Source: Methyloceanibacter sp.
GTDB lineage: Bacteria; Pseudomonadota; Alphaproteobacteria; Rhizobiales; Methyloligellaceae
Reading direction: 5' to 3'
NCBI GenBank assembly: GCA_022865725.1
Contig: JALHTP010000431.1
Location: 1-8,250, forward strand
Length of the DNA: 8,250 bases
Of the stretch, positions 1 through 5,567 are shown in pieces (position 1 is the stretch's first letter; each line of letters starts with the position of its first letter). Both the position numbers and the translations under genes were made by a program. The notes under the pieces were generated by a model. That model saw only the letters and a list, made by a program, of their open reading frames with translations. It was not told the DNA's origin and made no database searches.

Positions 1-132
1 GCAATAGAGGCACTCGTGCTCGGCCTGGAGCGCCACGAATTTGGTGATGGCGCCGAGGTAATTGCCGAGATGCAAATTGCCCGTGGGCTGCACGCCCGAG
101 AAGACGCGGGTCTTGGTCTTGGTCTTTGGCAT
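1..132 (-). CDS. trpS: Tryptophan--tRNA ligase (TrpS), N-terminal part, cut by the window edge
   Basis: Only the first 44 codons are present; the frame is still open at base 1. TrpS is the cytoplasmic class I aminoacyl-tRNA synthetase that activates tryptophan with ATP and charges tRNA-Trp. The peptide shows the diagnostic N-terminal block FSGVQPTGNLHLGNYLGAI at residues 11-29. Within it, HLGN (21-24) is the class I HIGH-type ATP-binding motif in the form typical of TrpS. The start is the ATG at 132-130, preceded by AGGGG with a 7-base spacer, and it places the HIGH motif at the usual distance from the N-terminus. Residues 3-8 are a Lys-Thr-Lys-Thr-Lys-Thr run encoded by a hexanucleotide repeat. 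The gene lies 73 bases downstream of the CitE-like gene on the same strand. The KMSKS motif and the rest of the Rossmann fold would lie outside the window. Identity is secure from this block; completeness of the gene cannot be judged. Confidence 0.95.
   Translation of the reverse strand, partial: MPKTKTKTRVFSGVQPTGNLHLGNYLGAITKFVALQAEHECLYC
109..126 (-). repeat. Three-copy hexanucleotide repeat in trpS
   Basis: GGTCTT occurs three times in tandem on the plus strand, which encodes a Lys-Thr repeat at TrpS residues 3-8 ahead of the conserved domain. It is too short to count as an established variable tract and may simply reflect a low-complexity basic N-terminal tail. Confidence 0.5.
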
Positions 133-139
133 GCTCTCG

Positions 140-144
140 CCCCT
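140..144 (-). promoter_or_regulatory. Shine-Dalgarno sequence of trpS
   Basis: Read on the minus strand the sequence is AGGGG followed by seven bases and then the trpS ATG. This is the best-placed ribosome binding site in the window. It supports the chosen start and suggests that trpS is translated independently of the gene before it. Confidence 0.6.
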
Positions 145-156
145 GTAGGAGCGCGG

Positions 157-185
157 GTTATGGCGTGGGCGAGGCCGGCGCGCAA
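157..185 (-). promoter_or_regulatory. Weak candidate promoter for trpS
   Basis: On the minus strand a TTGCGC hexamer (185-180) and a CATAAC hexamer (162-157) are separated by 17 bases. They match the housekeeping -35 consensus at only three of six positions (the TTG) and the -10 consensus at four of six. Position and spacing fit transcription of trpS, but such matches occur by chance, and the -35 box overlaps a hairpin. Read-through from upstream is an equally good explanation. Confidence 0.2.
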
Positions 186-199
186 GCTTTGCGCTTGCG
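181..199 (-). terminator. Hairpin after the CitE-like gene, possible weak terminator
   Basis: CGCAAGC (181-187) and GCTTGCG (193-199) are perfect inverted repeats around a 5-base loop. On the minus strand the hairpin begins 7 bases after the CitE-like stop codon. It has no following U-run, so it is not a canonical intrinsic terminator. It could be a 3' stabilising or attenuating structure, or part of a leader for trpS. Confidence 0.35.
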
Positions 200-205
200 G
201 AAGCG

Positions 206-1096
206 TCAGACGCAAACCCGTTCCATCTCGCGGATCTGCTCGGCGATGGCGACCGTGCGCTGGGCCATGGCAAAATGCAGCCGCTCGACCATGCGTCCCT
301 CGACCACGATCACGCCCTTGTTCTCGTTCTCGGAGTGGCCGAAGGCGTCGATGACCTTGCGCGACCACTCGACCTCTTCGCGCGTGGGCGAGAAGATCTC
401 GTTGCAGGGCCAGACCTGGTCCGGGTGGATCAACGTCTTGCCGTCCATGCCGAGGGTGCGGCCACGCTCGCATTCCTCGCGCAAGCCAAGCTCGTCCCTG
501 AAGTCGTTATAGACCCCGTCGATGATGTCGAGACGGTAGGCGCGCGCGGCGACAAGGGTCATGGCGAGCCACGGCACGATGGCGAAGCGGTCATGCAGCG
601 CGCGGGCGCGCGACTCCTTGATTAAGTCGTTGGTGCCCATGACGAGGCAGCAGAGCCGGTTCTCGGCATAAACGGCGGTAGCGGCGATGGTGCGGGCGTT
701 GAGGATGGCCATCGGCGTCTCCATCATGGCCCAGAGCCTGATCTTCTCCGCCGCGTGCACGCCTTGCAGGATCTTGGCGGCGCTGACGATGTCGCCGGCA
801 TGCACGACCTTGGGCACGAGGATGGCGTCGGGCTCGGCCTCGCAGGCGGCGAGCAGGTCCTCGGTGCCCCAAGGCGTCTCCAGCGCGTTGACCCTGATGA
901 CGATCTCGCGCCCGCCATATCCACCGCTCTTGACGGCCGCGCAAACCTGTTCGCGGGCCAGCAGTTTGGCGTCTGGCGCCACGGCGTCCTCGAGATCGAA
1001 GATCAAGGCGTCGGCGGGAATGGCCTTGGCCTTCTGGAGCGCCCGCTCGTTGGAGCCTGGCATATAGAGCACGCTTCGGCGCGGCCGGCCTTCCAT
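206..1096 (-). CDS. HpcH/HpaI aldolase/citrate lyase family protein (CitE-like CoA-ester lyase)
   Basis: The predicted protein has 296 residues, the usual size for stand-alone CitE-like TIM-barrel enzymes. These Mg2+-dependent cytoplasmic enzymes cleave, form or hydrolyse CoA thioesters such as malyl-CoA, beta-methylmalyl-CoA or citramalyl-CoA. Visible family blocks are RSVLYMPGSNERA (7-19), IFDLEDAVAP (32-41), IRVN (67-70, conserved Arg68), ILVPKV (92-97), METP with Glu126, MGTNDL with Asp157 (Glu126 and Asp157 are the expected metal ligands), and GMDGKTLIHPDQ (216-227). The C-terminal lid segment is VVEGRMVERLH (264-274). The ATG at 1096 starts just before the first conserved block and has GAGGGG 10 bases upstream. 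A start at 1165 would add 23 residues that resemble no family sequence. No citC, citD, citF or citG neighbour is present, so a role in the citrate lyase complex is unlikely. The exact substrate cannot be read from the sequence. Malyl-CoA lyase or (3S)-malyl-CoA thioesterase-like activity is an inference. Confidence 0.88.
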   Translation of the reverse strand: MEGRPRRSVLYMPGSNERALQKAKAIPADALIFDLEDAVAPDAKLLAREQVCAAVKSGGYGGREIVIRVNALETPWGTEDLLAACEAEPDAILVPKVVHAGDIVSAAKILQGVHAAEKIRLWAMMETPMAILNARTIAATAVYAENRLCCLVMGTNDLIKESRARALHDRFAIVPWLAMTLVAARAYRLDIIDGVYNDFRDELGLREECERGRTLGMDGKTLIHPDQVWPCNEIFSPTREEVEWSRKVIDAFGHSENENKGVIVVEGRMVERLHFAMAQRTVAIAEQIREMERVCV

Positions 1097-1106
1097 GGTC
1101 AAGCAT

Positions 1107-1112
1107 CCCCTC
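1107..1112 (-). promoter_or_regulatory. Shine-Dalgarno sequence of the CitE-like gene
   Basis: GAGGGG on the minus strand lies 10 bases before the ATG at 1096. It decides in favour of that start over the upstream in-frame ATG at 1165. An out-of-frame ATG at 1106-1104 directly abuts the site and is too close to be used. An in-frame TTG at 1102 remains a minor alternative start. Confidence 0.5.
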
Positions 1113-1128
1113 GTATTTGCTGCACTGC

Positions 1129-1157
1129 AACATAGACGAAGGGCGGCGCTTCGCCAA
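1129..1157 (-). promoter_or_regulatory. Candidate promoter of the CitE-like gene
   Basis: On the minus strand TTGGCG (1157-1152) and TATGTT (1134-1129) stand 17 bases apart. Each matches four of six positions of the housekeeping sigma factor consensus. Transcription would begin near 1122, giving a leader of about 25 bases that contains the ribosome binding site. The gap of about 100 bases after murJ fits a separate promoter here. This is only a pattern match. Confidence 0.3.
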
Positions 1158-1173
1158 ATGCTCAACCAAAGCC

Positions 1174-1199
1174 CTGGAGCGCAGGCGATAGCGCTCTAG
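1174..1199 (-). terminator. Imperfect inverted repeat at the 3' end of murJ, possible weak terminator
   Basis: CTGGAGCGC (1174-1182) and GCGCTCTAG (1191-1199) form a 9-bp stem with one mismatch and an 8-base loop. On the minus strand the first arm includes the murJ stop codon, and the second is followed by GGCTTTGGTT, which is only weakly T-rich. It may terminate or stabilise the mutS-glnD-murJ transcript. It could also be part of a dispersed intergenic repeat. Confidence 0.35.
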
Positions 1200-2752
1200 G
1201 TGGTGGTGTCTGTGATGAGCTCGCGAAACCGGGCGGCGCCGAACAGATGGGCCGCGCCGAGATAGGCCAGGAGGCCGATGACGACCAGGGTGCTCATGGC
1301 AGCCACTTGCGCGAACAGCCCTCGCGCCGGGTCGAACCAGGGCTCGAGGAAGTGCACCAGGGCGAAGACGACGGCGCCCATCACCACGCTTGCGGCAAGG
1401 ATGCCGACGCAGCGGCGGCGGAAGGTCCGATCCAGCCTGAAGCCCTCGCGGCGCCTGAGCGTGGCCACGAGGAGGGCGACGTTGATCCATCCCGACAGCG
1501 TGGTGGCGATGGCGATGCCGGTGGCGCCGATTGCCGTGAACAGCGTCAGGCTCAGCACGATATTGGCGGCCATGGAAATGCCGGCAAAGATCATCGGCGT
1601 CTTGGTATCCTCGCGCGCAAAGAAGCTCGGATGCAGCACCTTGATCAGGACATAAGCCGGCAGGCCGAGCGAAAGCGCGGCGAGCATCGCGGCCGTGGCG
1701 TTGGTGTCGATGGAGGTGAAGGCGCCGCGCTGGAACAGCACGCGCACGATGGGCTCCGCCGCGAGGAACAGCGCTATGGCGGCGGGCATGGTCAGGAGCA
1801 GCCCGAATTCCAGCGCGCGATTCTCGCTCGTAAGCACGGCGTCATGGTCGCCGGAACGAAGCTGGTGGCTGAGCGCCGGGAGCAGCACGACGCCGATAGC
1901 GACCCCAATCACCCCCAATGGCAGCTGAAACAGGCGGTCGGCATAATAGAGCCAGGACACGACCCGGTCCTGAAGCGTGGCGATGATGGTCGAGATCACC
2001 ACGGTGAGCTGGGCCATGCCGCCGGCGATGATGCCGGGTGCGGCAAGCGCCGCCAGCCGCCGCATCTCGGGGGTGAGGCGCGGCCGCTTCCAAGGCAGGC
2101 GCATCCCGATCCTGGCGGCGGCGGCGGCCACGACCAGCACCTGCAACGCCCCTGAGGCCGCAATCCCCCATGCCAGGGCTACGCCCGCCGCGCTTTGATC
2201 GGCGCTGCCCGAGGCGACAAAGGCGAGCAGCACGGCGATGAGCACGACGTTCAGCAGCGTGGGTGCGAAGGCCGCGATGGCGAAGCGGCCAAAGGCGTTG
2301 AGCACGCCGGTATAGAGCGCGACCAGCGACATGAAGACGAGATAAGGAAGCGCGATGCGCGCCAGCATGACGGCGAGCGCGAACTTCTCGGGATCGCTGG
2401 TGAAGCCAGGCGCCAGCAGGAGCATCAGCCACGGCATGCCGATCTGGGCGAGCACGGTGAAAGCGACCAGCAGGACGCTGAGGCCGGCCAGCGCCTGCCC
2501 GGCAAAGGCCCGCGCGGCCTCTGGTCCCTCGGCCTGGAGGCGCTTGGCGAAGAGCGGAATGAACGCCGAGTCGAAAGCGCCTTCGGCGAATAGCCGGCGG
2601 AACATACTGGGCACGCGGAAGGCGACGAAGAAGGCGTCGGCGACGTGGGAGGTGCCCAGCACCGCGGCAATCAGCACGTCGCGGACGAAGCCGAGCACGC
2701 GGCTCAGGATGGTGATGGAGCCGACAGTGGCAAAGCCGCGATAGAGCCTCAT
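1196..2752 (-). CDS. murJ: Lipid II flippase MurJ (MviN family)
   Basis: The 518-residue polytopic inner-membrane protein of the MOP exporter superfamily moves lipid-linked peptidoglycan precursor from the cytoplasmic to the periplasmic face. Length and hydrophobic pattern fit the usual 14 membrane helices. The N-terminus carries the family signature, with Arg18, Arg24, Asp39, Arg52 and Glu57 at the same numbers as residues shown to be important in E. coli MurJ. A second signature, YYADRLFQLPLGVIGVAIG (269-287), holds Asp272 and Arg273, equivalent to E. coli Asp269 and Arg270. Gln276 stands where E. coli has Glu273. LHPSFFAREDTKTP (373-386) is another conserved family block. The ATG at 2752 shares one base with the glnD TGA, and there is no good Shine-Dalgarno before it, so translation is probably coupled to glnD. 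The gene appears intact. The old name mviN means mouse virulence and does not describe the function. Confidence 0.96.
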   Translation of the reverse strand: MRLYRGFATVGSITILSRVLGFVRDVLIAAVLGTSHVADAFFVAFRVPSMFRRLFAEGAFDSAFIPLFAKRLQAEGPEAARAFAGQALAGLSVLLVAFTVLAQIGMPWLMLLLAPGFTSDPEKFALAVMLARIALPYLVFMSLVALYTGVLNAFGRFAIAAFAPTLLNVVLIAVLLAFVASGSADQSAAGVALAWGIAASGALQVLVVAAAAARIGMRLPWKRPRLTPEMRRLAALAAPGIIAGGMAQLTVVISTIIATLQDRVVSWLYYADRLFQLPLGVIGVAIGVVLLPALSHQLRSGDHDAVLTSENRALEFGLLLTMPAAIALFLAAEPIVRVLFQRGAFTSIDTNATAAMLAALSLGLPAYVLIKVLHPSFFAREDTKTPMIFAGISMAANIVLSLTLFTAIGATGIAIATTLSGWINVALLVATLRRREGFRLDRTFRRRCVGILAASVVMGAVVFALVHFLEPWFDPARGLFAQVAAMSTLVVIGLLAYLGAAHLFGAARFRELITDTTT

Positions 2753-2754
2753 CA
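2750..2754 (-). promoter_or_regulatory. glnD stop / murJ start overlap (TGATG)
   Basis: On the minus strand the TGA of glnD and the ATG of murJ share one A. The bases just upstream, which encode the last GlnD residues, contain no AGGAG-like sequence. Re-initiation by ribosomes finishing glnD is therefore the likely way murJ is translated. The arrangement also places both genes on one transcript. Confidence 0.75.
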
Positions 2755-5532
2755 GGCTGGCAGCAACGCAGGCTCGTGGCGCGCCTGCAACGCCTTGAGC
2801 AGCCGCTCGCGGATGGCCGACTCACGGCTCTTGCTGGTGATCTTCTTGCCGGTGAGACCGGTGACGTAGAACACATCGACGGCCTTCTCGCCGAAGGTCG
2901 CGATATGGGCCGAGGCTATATCCAGATTGAGATCGGAGATCTCCCGCGTCACGTCGTAGAGCAGGCCGGGCCGGTCGAGCCCGTTGATCTCGATCACCGT
3001 GAGCGCGTCGGACAGCGTGTTGTCGATCACCACTTGCGGCTGGACGGTGAAGGCCGAGAGCCGGGGCTTCGGCTTCCGCTTGGTGGAGACCACGTCGGCG
3101 AGCCGTACCTCGCCCTTTAGGAGCCTTTCGATGGCGACGGCGATCTTGCGTGCGCGCCGCTCCTCGTCGTCGGCATGATCGAACTCGCGCTCCAGGTGAA
3201 TGGTGTCGAGCGCCATGCCGTCGCGGGTGGTCGAGATCTGGGCGTCGACGATATTGGCGCCGGCGCCGGTGCAGGCGCCGGCCACCATGGCGAGGAGCCG
3301 CGGGTGGTTCGGCGCGAGTAGCGTGATCTCGGTCACGCCGCGGAAGGCGTCGGTGGCGATATGAGTGACGAGGCTCTTTTGCTGCGCTTCGGCGTCGCGG
3401 ATCAGCTTGGCATGCTCGGCGATGACGTCGAGATCGGCACGCAGCCAATAAGAGGGGTAATGGCGCTCGATGAAGCGCTCGAGGTCCTGCCTCGGCCAGC
3501 CTGCCAGCTGCTCCCGCAACTCATCCTGGGCGCGGGCCACGCGCTCGCTGCGGCTGAGCGTGGTATGCCCGCCGCCGAGCAGGGGTTCGGTCTCGAAATA
3601 GAGCGTGCGCAGGAGCTGGCCCTTCCATCCGGTCCAGACGCCAGGTCCGACGGCGCGGATGTCGGCAACCGTGAGCAAAAGCAACAGTTTCAGCCGCTCC
3701 CGGCTCTGCACCAGGGCGGCAAAGTCGCGCAACGTCTTGGGATCGTTGAGGTCGCGGCTCTGCGCGAAGAGACTCATGGTGAGGTGATGCTCCACGAGCC
3801 AGGCGGCCGTCTCGGTCTCTGAAGGGTTGAGCCCCAGCCGCGGACCGAGCTCGCGGGCGATGCGCGCGCCGGCGATGGAATGGTCCTCGTCGCGGCCCTT
3901 GGCGATGTCGTGCAGAAGGGCGGCGACATAGAGCACGCGGCGGCTGTCGATGGTGCGGACGATCTCGCTCGAGACGGGGTGCTCGGAGGCGAATCGCCCG
4001 CGCTCGATGCCCGACAGGAAGCCGATGGTGCGGATCAGATGCTCGTCCACGGTGAAGTGGTGATACATGTTGAACTGCATCATCGACACCACGCGGCCGA
4101 AATCGGGAATGAAGCGGCCGAGCACGCCGGCCTCGTTCATCTTGCGCAACACGGCTTCGGGATCGCGCGAGTCGGTCAGCAGCTTCATGAACAGGCGGTT
4201 GGCGGTCGGGTTGGCGCGGAGATTGTCGTCGATCAGGCGGAAGTTCGAGCGGACCTGGCGCAGCACCTCGGGCGAGAACGCGGCACGATGCTCGTCGGCA
4301 GCCGAGAACAGGCGGATGAAGTTCACCGGGTCCTTGGCGAAGGCGTCTTTGTCGACGGCGGAGATGCGGCCGTTCTCGATGCGGAAGTCGGAAGTGCGCC
4401 TGAGCTTGGCGCGGCGCCGCCAGCTGAACGGCGCGAGCAGCGTGTCGAGGCTGGGGAGCGGCTTCAGCTGCTTCAGCTCGAGCGCCGAGCAGACGATCCC
4501 GGTCAGCTCGCCGACTTCCTTGGCGACGAGGAAATAGTGCTTCATGAAGCGCTCGACCGCGCTCAATCCGGCGTGGCCCTTATAACCCAGCCGCTCCGCC
4601 ATCAGCTGCTGCACGTCGAAGCCGAGCCGCTCCTCGGGCCGCTCGGTCAGGAAATGCAGCTCGCAGCGCACGGTCCAGAGGAAGGCCTCGCAGCGGCGGA
4701 AGCTCCGATATTCGTGGAAGGTGAAGACGCCGGCTTCGACGAACTCCGCTTCCGCCTTGTCGGGATAGAGGTGCTTGGCGAGCCAATGCAGCGTGTGCAG
4801 ATCGCGCAAGCCGCCTTTGCCGTCCTTGACGTTCGGCTCGACGAGATAGCGCGAGGCGCCGGAGCGGGCATGGCGGACGTTCTGCTCGGCGAGCTTCGCC
4901 TCGATGAAGGACCGCGCATTGCCTTCGAGCACTTCTTTGCGGAAGCGGTGCTGAAAATCGGCATAAAGCGGCGCGTCGCCGAGGATCAGCCGCGCGTCGA
5001 GAAGCGCGGTGCGAATGGTCATGTCGGAATGGCTGAGGCGGACGCATTGGTCGACATTGCGCGTGGCGTGGCCGACCTTGAAGCCCAGGTCCCACAGGAG
5101 ATAGAGCATGTATTCGGCGACGCTCTCGCCCCAGGCGGTCTGCTTGTAGGGAAGCAGGAACAGAAGGTCGATGTCGGAGCCGGGCGCGAGCAGCCCGCGC
5201 CCATAGCCGCCTTGCGCCACGATGGCCATGCGCTCGGCGGTCGACGGATTCTCGGCGCGGTAGACGTGGTTGGTGGTGAAGTCGTAGGCGAGCTTGATCA
5301 GCGCGTCTTGAAAAGCCGACAGGCCGGCGGCGCAGGCCCGCCCGTCGCCATCCTCCTCGAGCTGCTTCTTGGCGGCGGCGTGGGCGTCGTCAACGAGCTG
5401 GCGCAGCCGCCCGAGCAGCGCCAGGCGGAGCTTCGAATCCTGACCCGAATGGGTGCGGGCAAGCTCGGAGGCCTCGTGCCGCAGAAGGTCGAGGTCGAAA
5501 TAGGGCGCTTGTTTCGGTGCGGGCTGGTCCAT
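2752..5532 (-). CDS. glnD: Bifunctional PII uridylyltransferase / uridylyl-removing enzyme GlnD
   Basis: The 926-residue cytoplasmic enzyme attaches UMP to PII proteins (GlnB/GlnK) when glutamine is low and removes it when glutamine is high, so controlling glutamine synthetase and nitrogen-regulated genes. Domains in order: an N-terminal nucleotidyltransferase with GGYGRG (108-113) and GSDIDL (118-123), Asp120 and Asp122 being the expected metal-binding catalytic pair; the GlnD helical linker region with VKDGKGGLRDLHTL (235-248); an HD domain with HHFTVDEH (491-498) and LLHDIAKGRDEDHS (539-552), with His541-Asp542, for deuridylylation; and two C-terminal ACT domains at about 733-800 and 845-915 with glutamine-sensing type motifs (APNHPRLLAMVAG and NGLDRPGLLYDVTREI). 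Length is normal for alphaproteobacterial GlnD and all catalytic motifs are intact. The ATG at 5532 is 35 bases after the mutS stop; no strong ribosome binding site precedes it. It is followed without a gap by murJ. Confidence 0.97.
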   Translation of the reverse strand: MDQPAPKQAPYFDLDLLRHEASELARTHSGQDSKLRLALLGRLRQLVDDAHAAAKKQLEEDGDGRACAAGLSAFQDALIKLAYDFTTNHVYRAENPSTAERMAIVAQGGYGRGLLAPGSDIDLLFLLPYKQTAWGESVAEYMLYLLWDLGFKVGHATRNVDQCVRLSHSDMTIRTALLDARLILGDAPLYADFQHRFRKEVLEGNARSFIEAKLAEQNVRHARSGASRYLVEPNVKDGKGGLRDLHTLHWLAKHLYPDKAEAEFVEAGVFTFHEYRSFRRCEAFLWTVRCELHFLTERPEERLGFDVQQLMAERLGYKGHAGLSAVERFMKHYFLVAKEVGELTGIVCSALELKQLKPLPSLDTLLAPFSWRRRAKLRRTSDFRIENGRISAVDKDAFAKDPVNFIRLFSAADEHRAAFSPEVLRQVRSNFRLIDDNLRANPTANRLFMKLLTDSRDPEAVLRKMNEAGVLGRFIPDFGRVVSMMQFNMYHHFTVDEHLIRTIGFLSGIERGRFASEHPVSSEIVRTIDSRRVLYVAALLHDIAKGRDEDHSIAGARIARELGPRLGLNPSETETAAWLVEHHLTMSLFAQSRDLNDPKTLRDFAALVQSRERLKLLLLLTVADIRAVGPGVWTGWKGQLLRTLYFETEPLLGGGHTTLSRSERVARAQDELREQLAGWPRQDLERFIERHYPSYWLRADLDVIAEHAKLIRDAEAQQKSLVTHIATDAFRGVTEITLLAPNHPRLLAMVAGACTGAGANIVDAQISTTRDGMALDTIHLEREFDHADDEERRARKIAVAIERLLKGEVRLADVVSTKRKPKPRLSAFTVQPQVVIDNTLSDALTVIEINGLDRPGLLYDVTREISDLNLDIASAHIATFGEKAVDVFYVTGLTGKKITSKSRESAIRERLLKALQARHEPALLPA

Positions 5533-5567
5533 GGCGGGCGGCTTGCGGAGTCTAGCACATGGGAGTC
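5533..5567 (-). other. Short mutS-glnD spacer with a direct repeat
   Basis: The 35-base spacer contains no terminator-like hairpin and no convincing promoter, so glnD is probably co-transcribed with mutS or served by a promoter inside mutS. It carries most of a 7-base direct repeat, GGAGTCT on the plus strand at 5547-5553 and 5562-5568, with starts 15 bases apart; the last base of the second copy falls in the mutS stop codon. The purine content just ahead of glnD is low, so the start has a poor Shine-Dalgarno sequence. Confidence 0.4.

Noticed and set aside
1097..1165. A 23-codon N-terminal extension of the CitE-like protein from an ATG at 1165
   Set aside because: The extension shows no family resemblance, and the good ribosome binding site at 1107-1112 serves the ATG at 1096. 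The extension would also cover the candidate promoter.
591..1490. A 299-codon minus-strand open frame bridging murJ and the CitE-like gene
   Set aside because: It runs out of frame through both real genes and its translation is Arg/Pro-rich without motifs. The overlapping frame with CitE blocks is clearly the real one.
1247..2155. A 302-codon open frame on the plus strand opposite murJ
   Set aside because: Its product is a hydrophilic, His- and Gly-rich composition with no domain, lying antisense to a clear membrane protein gene. It is a codon-bias shadow.
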